Origin: Anaerolineales bacterium
GTDB lineage: Bacteria > Chloroflexota > Anaerolineae > Anaerolineales > DRMV01
Direction: 5' to 3'
NCBI GenBank assembly: GCA_015494815.1
Contig: WGAK01000089.1
Coordinates: 1-6,771, forward strand
Length of the DNA: 6,771 nucleotides
Shown here one piece after another: positions 1 through 4,823 of this stretch. A program made the position numbers and the translations under genes. Position 1 is the stretch's first letter. Each line of letters opens with the position of its first letter. Under the pieces are notes generated by a model. The model was not told the origin of the DNA and did no database searches. It saw only the letters and a list, made by a program, of their open reading frames with translations.

Positions 1-555
1 GACGCGGTGTCGCAGTTCCGCGTGGACGAGGTGGTGAGTTCCAAGCGCTTTGAGTTGCGCGACATGATTTACGAGGAGTTGCGCGACCGCCTGGCCGAGA
101 ACGGCTTGATTCTGCACGATTTTGTGCTGCGCGATATCAACTTTACCCCCGAATACGCGCAGGCCGTGGAAGAGAAGCAGATTGCCGAGCAGCGCGCGCA
201 GCAGGCCAAGTTCCTGGTGGAGCAGAAGAAGCAAGAGGCCGAGCAACTGCGGCAGATGGCCCAGGGCGAAGCCGATGCGCAAATCATCCGGGCCAAGGGT
301 GAGGCCGAGGCCCGCATCATCCAGGCCCAGGCCGAGGCCGAGGCCCTGCAACTCATCGCCCAGGTGTTGCGTGAAAACCCGGATTTGCTGACCTACGAGT
401 ACATTCAGAAACTCGCGCCGGGCATTCGGGTGATGCTGGTGCCCAGCGACAATCCTTATTTGCTGCCGCTGCCCGATGTGACCGCGGAGGAAGGCTCGGC
501 CGCGCCGACCCCAACGCCGAGCCCAACGCCGACCCCCGAGAGCGGGGGTGAGTAA
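1..555 (+). CDS. Prohibitin-like SPFH/Band 7 protein, 3' part only
   Basis: The gene enters from the left edge in frame 1, and 184 codons are visible before TAA 553-555. The visible part begins inside the SPFH domain (VDEVVSSKRFELRDMIYEEL, then LILHDFVLRDINFTPEYAQA). It continues into a long Ala/Glu/Gln-rich helical region with EEKQIAEQRAQQAKF and repeated GEAEA/QAEAEA blocks, which should form a coiled coil. It ends with a conserved-looking APGIRVMLVPSDNPYLLPLP segment. This order is typical of bacterial prohibitin homologues, which form membrane-anchored ring or cage oligomers that organise membrane domains and often partner with proteases. The N-terminal membrane anchor lies outside the window. 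The last 20 or so residues are a Pro/Thr-rich tail (PTPTPSPTPTP), partly encoded by two copies of a 12-base unit. The gene is followed after 26 bases by selD and is probably cotranscribed with it. The family is clear; the specific role is not. Confidence 0.9.
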   Translation, partial: DAVSQFRVDEVVSSKRFELRDMIYEELRDRLAENGLILHDFVLRDINFTPEYAQAVEEKQIAEQRAQQAKFLVEQKKQEAEQLRQMAQGEADAQIIRAKGEAEARIIQAQAEAEALQLIAQVLRENPDLLTYEYIQKLAPGIRVMLVPSDNPYLLPLPDVTAEEGSAAPTPTPSPTPTPESGGE

Positions 556-581
556 CGCCAGGGCCCTGAGCGGAGGCGAGC

Positions 582-1658
582 ATGAGCCAGAACATGACCG
601 ACCCGCCTTCGGGCAAGGCCATCCGCTTGACCGCGTATGCCAAGTGCGCGGGTTGAGCCTCGAAATTAAGCGCGGAAGCGCTGGCGCAGGTGCTGCGCCC
701 GGTTCAGGAACAATTTCGCGACCGCGCGCCGGCCGCGTTGCTGGTGGGTCTGGACGACCCCGACGATGCCGCGGTGTGGCAGGTGGACGACCGGCGGGCG
801 CTGGTGGTGACCACCGACTTCTTCACGCCCGTGCTGGACGACCCCTACGACTACGGCGCGGTGGCCGCTGCCAACAGCCTGTCGGATGCATACGCGATGG
901 GCGCGCGGCCTTTCTTGGCGCTGAACATCGCGGGGCTGCCGCCGAAGTTGCCCCCCGAGGCCGCGCAGGCCATCTTTCGGGGCGGCGCGGCCAAGGCCGC
1001 GGAGGCCGGGGTGTTCATCGCCGGTGGGCATACCATCCAGGACGAGGAGCCCAAGTACGGCCTGGTGGTGCTGGCCTGGGCCGACCCGCAGCGGTTGCTC
1101 ACCAAGACCGCGGTGCAGCCCGGTGACGCGCTGGTGTTGACCAAGCCCTTGGGCATCGGCTGCATCACCACCGCGCTCAAGCGCCAGAAGGCCCGCGCCG
1201 ACGATGTGGCCCTGGCCACCCGCTGGATGCTGCGCTTGAACCGCGCCGCGATGGAGGCCGCGCTGGAAGCGGGTGTGCGCGCGGCCACCGATGTCACCGG
1301 CTTCAGCCTGCTGGGCCACGCCTGGGAGATGGCCGCCGCGTCGGGGGTGGGGCTGCGCCTGCGTTGGGACGACATCCCCGTGCTGCCTCCGGCCCGGGAG
1401 TACGCGCACACGCTGTTCTCCTTCGCCGGCGGCGCGTTCGACAATCGGGAGTACTTCGGCCCGCATGTGCAGTTTCACCGCGACCTGGCCGAGCCCGACC
1501 AAATGCTGTTGTTCGACCCCCAAACCAGCGGCGGCTTGCTGCTGGCCGTGCCGCCGGCGCGCTGGCCCGCGTTCCAGCAGGCGGCCGCGGCGCGCGACCT
1601 GGAGGTCTGGCGCATCGGCGAGGCCGTGCCGGGCCCGCCGCGGATTGAGGTCGTGTAA
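582..1658 (+). CDS. selD: Selenide, water dikinase (selenophosphate synthetase), selenocysteine-containing
   Basis: SelD makes selenophosphate, the selenium donor for selenocysteine and selenouridine, from selenide and ATP in the cytoplasm. The start is ATG 582 with GGAGG at 572-576. Codon 25 (654-656) is TGA read as Sec, in the context KCAGUASK. This aligns with the catalytic Cys17 and essential Lys20 of E. coli SelD (here U25 and K28, same spacing). The rest is canonical: DDPDDAAVW (58-66), TTDFFTP (77-83), NSLSDAYAMG (98-107), GGHTIQDEEPKYG (148-160), TDVTGFSLLGHAW (236 onward) and PQTSGGLLLAVP near the C-terminus. The Asp residues of the ATP and Mg2+ site (D62, D79, D237) are present. Length is 358 residues including Sec, against 347 for E. 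coli. Starting instead at GTG 690 would remove the glycine-rich catalytic segment. A 24-residue peptide ending at TGA is the only alternative reading, and the conserved frame on both sides argues strongly against it. Sec insertion needs selA, selB and selC elsewhere in the genome. Confidence 0.96.
654..656 (+). other. In-frame TGA recoded as selenocysteine in selD (U25)
   Basis: This TGA is in frame with ATG 582 upstream and with the whole SelD reading frame downstream. The residues on both sides (IRLTAYAKCAG before, ASKLSAEALAQVL after) match the SelD N-terminus without a gap. The family has Cys or Sec at exactly this position, so recoding is the simplest reading. A stop here would truncate the protein at 24 residues. 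Confidence 0.93.
669..682 (+). promoter_or_regulatory. Candidate bacterial SECIS hairpin A in selD
   Basis: Perfect 5-bp stem AGCGC/GCGCT (669-673 with 678-682) closed by a GGAA loop. Seventeen bases separate the TGA from the first loop G, close to the spacing I recall for E. coli fdhF (18). Bacterial SECIS elements sit just 3' of the Sec codon inside the coding region and need a G at the start of the apical loop, which is present. The loop lacks the GU of fdhF, so this is one of two adjacent candidates. The assignment follows from position and structure, not from a folding calculation. Confidence 0.5.
683..699 (+). promoter_or_regulatory. Candidate bacterial SECIS hairpin B in selD
   Basis: Perfect 6-bp stem GGCGCA/TGCGCC (683-688 with 694-699) with loop GGTGC, so GU occurs at loop positions 2-3. 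The core GCAGGTGCTGC closely resembles the fdhF SECIS core GCAGGTCTGC, where the loop G and U contact SelB. It lies 32 bases after the TGA, farther than in E. coli but within the range I recall being accepted for bacterial SECIS models. It abuts hairpin A directly, so the two could stack as one structure. Confidence 0.6.
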
Positions 1659-1675
1659 GGCCTCGAGGAGGCATC

Positions 1676-1903
1676 ATGAACGAACGACGACCGGGCTGCC
1701 TGGTCGGCTTGCTGCAACTGGCCGCGTTGACCTGGCTGTATGACTGGCTGCAAGAACGCTTCGGCTGGGGCCGCGGCTGCTCGTGCACGGGGTTGGGGTG
1801 CGGGTGCCTGCTGTTGCTGCTGTTCCTGGCCCTGGCGTGTTCCATCGTGTGGGGCACCGACTGGACCCGGCTGGCCGGCCTGGTCTTGGGCTGGGGCACA
1901 TAG
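1676..1903 (+). CDS. Small cysteine-rich membrane protein, function unknown
   Basis: A 75-residue protein with a strong Shine-Dalgarno sequence (GAGGAGG, 1665-1671) before ATG 1676, 17 bases after selD and 24 before the NfeD gene. I do not recognise a family. Residues 8-25 form a short hydrophobic stretch, and residues 45-60 a strongly hydrophobic helix (five Leu in a row), followed by a third weaker hydrophobic segment at 66-74. Between the first two lies a Gly/Cys-rich loop, RGCSCTGLGCGC, giving two CxC pairs (C35/C37 and C42/C44); further Cys are at 8 and 55. CxC pairs next to a membrane helix could bind metal, carry lipid or form disulfides, but nothing here decides between these. The ribosome-binding site and operon position support a real gene; the role is unknown. 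Confidence 0.75.
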   Translation: MNERRPGCLVGLLQLAALTWLYDWLQERFGWGRGCSCTGLGCGCLLLLLFLALACSIVWGTDWTRLAGLVLGWGT

Positions 1904-1927
1904 TCGCACCATGCCGGGAGAGCGCGT

Positions 1928-2536
1928 ATGGACTGGCTGACCCCCGATGTGGCGTATGTGCTGCTGGCCGCGGCCATCGTGTTGACCGCGCTGGCTGCGG
2001 TCACCCCCGGCACGGGTGTGCTCGAAGTCGCCGCGTTCGTGGCCTTGGGGTGGACCGCGTACGCGCTTTGGATGCTGCCCTTCAACCCGTGGGCGCTGGT
2101 GGTGCTGGCCGTGGGCCTGGCGGCCTTCGTGCAGGCCGTGCGCAAACCGCGGGCCTGGGGCTGGCTGCTGGCCGCGGGGCTGGCCTTCGTGGTGGGCTCC
2201 ATCTTCCTCTTCCGCGCGGAGCGAGGCTGGCTGGCCGTGCACCCGGCCCTGGCCGTGGTGGTGTCGGGGTTCGTGGGCGGTTTCTTCTGGCTGGTGATAC
2301 GGAAGACCTTAGAGGCCATGCAGCGCCCCCCGGCCCAAGACCTGGATGCGCTGATCGGCCTGGAGGGCGAGGCGCGCACCCCCGTGCACCACGAGGGCAC
2401 GGTATATGTGGACGGGGAGTTGTGGAGCGCTCGGAGCCGTTGCCCCATCCCCGCGGGGCATCCGATACGGGTGGTGGGGCGTGAGGGGCTGGTGCTGTTG
2501 GTGGAACCGTTGCCTGAGGCCGAGGTGCCGTGCTGA
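1928..2536 (+). CDS. NfeD-like membrane protein with C-terminal OB-fold domain
   Basis: A 202-residue protein starting at ATG 1928 behind GGAG (1917-1920). About five hydrophobic membrane segments lie near residues 8-26, 30-50, 55-71, 79-95 and 107-125. A soluble C-terminal domain follows (about 142-198) with the NfeD pattern LIGLEGEARTP, then GTVYVDGELWSARS, IPAGHPIRVVGREGLVLLVEPL. That pattern is the small beta-barrel (OB-fold) of NfeD proteins. The N-terminal ClpP-like serine protease domain of long NfeD proteins is absent, so this is a short form. NfeD proteins are known to be encoded beside SPFH proteins and are thought to interact with them in membrane microdomains; the slipin gene follows 38 bases downstream, as expected. 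An out-of-frame ATG at 1911 lies just upstream and was not chosen because it has no SD and no family match. Confidence 0.92.
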   Translation: MDWLTPDVAYVLLAAAIVLTALAAVTPGTGVLEVAAFVALGWTAYALWMLPFNPWALVVLAVGLAAFVQAVRKPRAWGWLLAAGLAFVVGSIFLFRAERGWLAVHPALAVVVSGFVGGFFWLVIRKTLEAMQRPPAQDLDALIGLEGEARTPVHHEGTVYVDGELWSARSRCPIPAGHPIRVVGREGLVLLVEPLPEAEVPC

Positions 2537-2574
2537 AGTCCGGCCTGGCCTTCGCTTTTCCAGGAGGTGTTGCG

Positions 2575-3510
2575 ATGCTATTCGCTCCTTTCGCACAAGC
2601 AGGCGCCGGGGCTTTTGCCCTGTGCCTGGTCTCGATTCTGGCGCTGTTTTTGCTGATTGCTTTGGCCCAGGCCATTCGCATCGTGCCCGAATACCAGCGC
2701 CTGGTGGTCATGCGCTTTGGTCGCGTCCTGGGGTCCAAAGGCCCGGGGCTGGTCTTCCTCATCCCCTTCGTTGACAAGCCCATCCGGGTGGACTTGCGTG
2801 AGCGGGTGCGCGAAGTGCCGCACCAGACCTGCATCACCAAGGACAACGCGGCCATCGCGGTGGACTTCGTGTGGTATTACAAGGTGTTGGACCCGGTAGC
2901 CAGCGTGGTCAAGGTGGAGAACTTCGAAGAATCCGCGGGCAACATGGCCACCACCACCCTGCGCGCGGTCATCGGCGGCATTTTGCTGGACGATGTGCTT
3001 TCGCAGCGGGAATACATCAACAACATGCTGCGCACCCGCCTGGACGAAGTCACCGAACGCTGGGGCGTGAAGGTGACCAATGTAGAAATCCGCGAAATCG
3101 TGCCCCCGCGTGAGATTCAAGAGGCCATGAACCGCCAGATGTCGGCCGAGCGCAACCGTCGGGCCCAGGTCACCGAGTCGCTGGGCAAGAAGGAAGCCGC
3201 CATCAATGTGGCCGAGGGCGAGAAGCAGGCGGCCATCCTCAAAGCCGAGGGCGACAAGCAGGCCGCGATTTTGCGGGCCCAGGCCGAACGCGAAGCCCAA
3301 CTGCTGCGGGCCGAAGGTTTCGCATTGGCGTTGGAAAAGATTTTCGGCGTGGCCAAAGACCTGGACCCCAAGACCATGACCTTGCAATACTTCGAGACCC
3401 TCAAGGCCCTGGGGCAGAGCGACGCCACCAAGATGGTCTTCCCGATGGAGTTTACCGACCTGCTGCGTTCGTTCACGGCCTTGCGCAAAGGCGATTCGGA
3501 CGCCGCCTGA
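2575..3510 (+). CDS. Slipin/stomatin-type SPFH (Band 7) membrane protein
   Basis: A 311-residue protein. The start at ATG 2575 is set by AGGAGG (2562-2567) seven bases upstream; the in-frame GTG at 2530 overlaps the end of the NfeD gene and has no SD. One membrane helix spans about residues 11-34. The SPFH domain follows, opening with IRIVPEYQRLVVMRFGRVLG and containing KGPGLVFLIPFVDKPIRVDLRE, TKDNAAIAVDFVWYYKV and WGVKVTNVEIREIVPPREIQEAM. Then comes a coiled-coil region with GEKQAAILKAEGDKQAAILRA-type repeats, and a C-terminal segment typical of stomatin/QmcA-like proteins (LQYFETLKALGQSDATKMVFP). Such proteins form membrane-bound oligomeric rings and scaffold membrane domains, usually with an NfeD partner, encoded here immediately upstream. 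It is the last gene of the left operon. Distinct from the prohibitin-like protein at the left edge by its slipin-style C-terminus. Confidence 0.95.
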   Translation: MLFAPFAQAGAGAFALCLVSILALFLLIALAQAIRIVPEYQRLVVMRFGRVLGSKGPGLVFLIPFVDKPIRVDLRERVREVPHQTCITKDNAAIAVDFVWYYKVLDPVASVVKVENFEESAGNMATTTLRAVIGGILLDDVLSQREYINNMLRTRLDEVTERWGVKVTNVEIREIVPPREIQEAMNRQMSAERNRRAQVTESLGKKEAAINVAEGEKQAAILKAEGDKQAAILRAQAEREAQLLRAEGFALALEKIFGVAKDLDPKTMTLQYFETLKALGQSDATKMVFPMEFTDLLRSFTALRKGDSDAA

Positions 3511-3529
3511 GCCCGACCCAACCCCTGTT

Positions 3530-3560
3530 GGCGCGGGACGGTGCCCCGCCGTCCCGCGCC
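3530..3560. terminator. Perfect 12-bp inverted repeat after the slipin gene, possible terminator
   Basis: GGCGCGGGACGG (3530-3541) pairs perfectly with CCGTCCCGCGCC (3549-3560) around a 7-base loop. It begins 20 bases after the slipin stop codon, the right place to end the left operon. There is no T-run on either side, so it is not a classic intrinsic terminator. It may act by itself, protect the mRNA 3' end, or back up the next hairpin for minus-strand transcription. Confidence 0.6.
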
Positions 3561-3575
3561 GCGGGGGAAACGACA

Positions 3576-3603
3576 ACGGCGCTGCCGGGAACGACAGCGC
3601 CGT
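3576..3603 (-). terminator. Likely terminator of the tRNA transcript
   Basis: ACGGCGCTG (3576-3584) pairs perfectly with CAGCGCCGT (3595-3603), 9 bp, with a 10-base loop. Read on the minus strand it starts 8 bases after the 3' end of tRNA-Gln and is followed by TGTCGTTTCCCC, an interrupted T-rich stretch. Position and polarity fit termination of the tRNA operon, although the T-tract is weak. Confidence 0.6.
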
Positions 3604-3610
3604 CGCGAGG

Positions 3611-3682
3611 CTGGGGGCGGAGGACTCGAACCTCCACTAACGGGGCCAGAACCCGTCGTCCTGCCGATTAGACGAGCCCCCA
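3611..3682 (-). tRNA. tRNA-Gln (anticodon CTG)
   Basis: Read on the minus strand, the 72-base gene begins TGGGGGC and pairs with GCCCCCA at the 3' end, followed by discriminator G73. The D arm is GTC...GAC. The anticodon stem ACGGG/CCCGT encloses loop TTCTGGC, so the anticodon is CTG, reading CAG. The T arm is GGAGG/CCTCC around TTCGAGT. The U1-A72 pair and G73 match known glutamine tRNA identity features. CCA is not encoded (CCT follows) and must be added after transcription. It is the second gene of a two-tRNA transcript, 11 bases after tRNA-Arg. Confidence 0.96.
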
Positions 3683-3693
3683 ACGATGACCAG

Positions 3694-3765
3694 TGCCCCC
3701 GCCGCGATTCGAACGCGGGTCTCTGGCTCCGGAGGCCAGCGCTCTATCCCCTGAGCTACGGGGGC
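3694..3765 (-). tRNA. tRNA-Arg (anticodon CCG)
   Basis: Read on the minus strand, the 72-base gene has acceptor stem GCCCCCG/CGGGGGC with A73. The D arm is GCTC...GAGC. The anticodon stem CTGGC/GCCAG surrounds loop CTCCGGA, giving anticodon CCG for CGG codons, which fits a GC-rich genome. The T arm is CCGCG/CGCGG around TTCGAAT. CCA is not encoded. It is promoter-proximal in the tRNA pair. Confidence 0.96.
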
Positions 3766-3778
3766 CTGGGCGCTCCCT

Positions 3779-3807
3779 ATTGTAGCAAAAGACGGTGGCT
3801 TTGACAA
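3779..3807 (-). promoter_or_regulatory. Sigma-70-type promoter of the tRNA-Arg/tRNA-Gln operon
   Basis: On the minus strand, TTGTCA (3802-3807) and TACAAT (3779-3784) are separated by exactly 17 bases. TGC directly before the -10 box adds an extended -10 element. Transcription should start near 3771-3773, only 6-8 bases before tRNA-Arg. The bases between the -10 box and the tRNA are GC-rich (AGGGAGCGCC), as is usual for stable-RNA promoters under growth-rate and stringent control; that regulation is inferred from the family of promoters. Confidence 0.88.
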
Positions 3808-3834
3808 GGCGAAGAAAGATGCAGATTGCCGCTG

Positions 3835-3844
3835 GCCTATAGGC
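3835..3844. repeat. 10-bp perfect palindrome upstream of the ABC operon
   Basis: GCCTATAGGC lies about 60 bases before the ABC ATPase start and about 28 bases behind the divergent tRNA promoter. It could be a small operator. A 10-bp palindrome is expected several times by chance in a window of this size, so this is weak. I find no convincing plus-strand promoter in 3808-3905, although the second operon probably needs one there. Confidence 0.2.
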
Positions 3845-3905
3845 GCAAGGCGATATGTTCTGTGGGTAGGAGGGTTTCCTCTGCTGCTGTCACGAGGAGG
3901 AGCGT

Positions 3906-4823
3906 ATGCAAACCCAAACCGCCGTTCAGTTCCAACAAGTCACCTATCGGTATCCGCGTTCTGCGCGGCCCGCGTTACGGGGGGCCACGGTGAGCATCCC
4001 CCGGGGCGGGGTGTTCGGCCTGCTGGGGCCCAACGGCGCGGGCAAGACCACCTTCCTGCGCCTGCTCACCGCGCTGCTGCCGCCCACCGCGGGGCGGGTG
4101 CGGGTCTTGGGCCTCGACACCACCCGCGCACCCCTGCAGGTGCGGCGGCAAATCGGCTATGTGCCGCAGGAATACGCCCTGTATCCCCAACTCACGGGCT
4201 GGGAGTTCCTGCACTACATGGCCCTGCTCGCGGGTCTGGACGAACCGGCCGCGCGGGCCGACGAACTGCTGGCCTGGGCCGGTTTGCGCCCGGCCGCGCG
4301 CCGCAAAATCCGCACCTACTCCGGCGGGATGAAGCAGCGCCTCGCGGTGGCCCAGGCCCTGTTGGGCCAACCCCCGCTGCTGGTGCTGGACGAGCCCACC
4401 ACAGGGCTGGACCCCGAGGAGCGCCTGCGCTTCAAGGACTGGATTCTGGAATACGCGCAGGAGCACACCGTGGTGCTTTCCTCGCACCTGGTGGAGGATG
4501 TGGCCTTGCTGTGCGACCGGGTGGCCGTGTTGCGGGAAGGCGAGGTGCGCTATCAGGGTCCCGTGAGCGGCCTGCTCCGGTTGGCCGAGGGCAAGGTCTG
4601 GGGCGTGGTGCTGCCGCGTACCGCGCGGCAGATTGGCGGAAAGGGGGTGCTGCCGGTGCGCACCCGGGTGCTGGAAGACGGCTCCGGGCGGGTGGAGGTG
4701 CGCTTCTTGTGGCTCGGCGCGGGGGCGCCGCCCATCGCCGATGCCCAACCCGCGGCCCCGCGGCTGGAAGACGCCTATGTGTATGTGCAGCGCGGCGCCG
4801 AGGTGCGGGAGGGGCGGCCATGA
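3906..4823 (+). CDS. ABC transporter ATP-binding protein (ABC-2 exporter type)
   Basis: A 305-residue ATPase starting at ATG 3906 behind GAGGAGG (3894-3900). Motifs appear in the expected order: Walker A GPNGAGKT (41-48), Q-loop Q88 in GYVPQEYALYP, signature YSGGMKQR (138-145), Walker B LLVLDE (158-163), D-loop GLD (167-169) and switch H194 in LSSHLVED. The order and spacing match the CcmA/DRA-type ATPases that power ABC-2 permeases. After the nucleotide-binding domain (to about 225) comes an 80-residue C-terminal extension of the kind seen in these exporters (ending ...LEDAYVYVQRG). The stop overlaps the start of the permease gene (ATGA at 4820-4823), indicating translational coupling and a shared complex at the inner face of the membrane. 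The substrate cannot be told from the sequence. Confidence 0.96.
   Translation: MQTQTAVQFQQVTYRYPRSARPALRGATVSIPRGGVFGLLGPNGAGKTTFLRLLTALLPPTAGRVRVLGLDTTRAPLQVRRQIGYVPQEYALYPQLTGWEFLHYMALLAGLDEPAARADELLAWAGLRPAARRKIRTYSGGMKQRLAVAQALLGQPPLLVLDEPTTGLDPEERLRFKDWILEYAQEHTVVLSSHLVEDVALLCDRVAVLREGEVRYQGPVSGLLRLAEGKVWGVVLPRTARQIGGKGVLPVRTRVLEDGSGRVEVRFLWLGAGAPPIADAQPAAPRLEDAYVYVQRGAEVREGRP

Noticed and set aside
548..1126. Plus-strand open frame of 192 codons overlapping the start of selD
   Set aside because: It is out of frame with selD, made of low-complexity Gly/Arg/Ala sequence, and has no family resemblance; a GC-rich shadow.
690..1658. selD starting at GTG 690
   Set aside because: It has no Shine-Dalgarno sequence and would lack the catalytic Sec/Cys and Lys. 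The upstream frame to ATG 582 matches the SelD N-terminus through a recoded TGA.
1660..1672. Small hairpin GCCTC/GAGGC overlapping the ribosome-binding site of the small membrane gene
   Set aside because: The five-bp stem with a three-base loop is short, and such stems arise easily around GAGG Shine-Dalgarno sequences in GC-rich DNA.
1303..2448. Long minus-strand open frame of 381 codons
   Set aside because: It is opposite selD, the small membrane gene and the NfeD gene, with Arg/Pro/Ser-rich low-complexity translation; a shadow of GC-rich codons.
3541..3804. Plus-strand open frame of 87 codons across the tRNA genes
   Set aside because: It covers two clear minus-strand tRNA genes and a hairpin, so coding is implausible.
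3801..3806. TTGACA as a plus-strand -35 box for the ABC operon
   Set aside because: No acceptable -10 box lies 16-18 bases downstream. The match comes from the partly palindromic -35 box of the minus-strand tRNA promoter.
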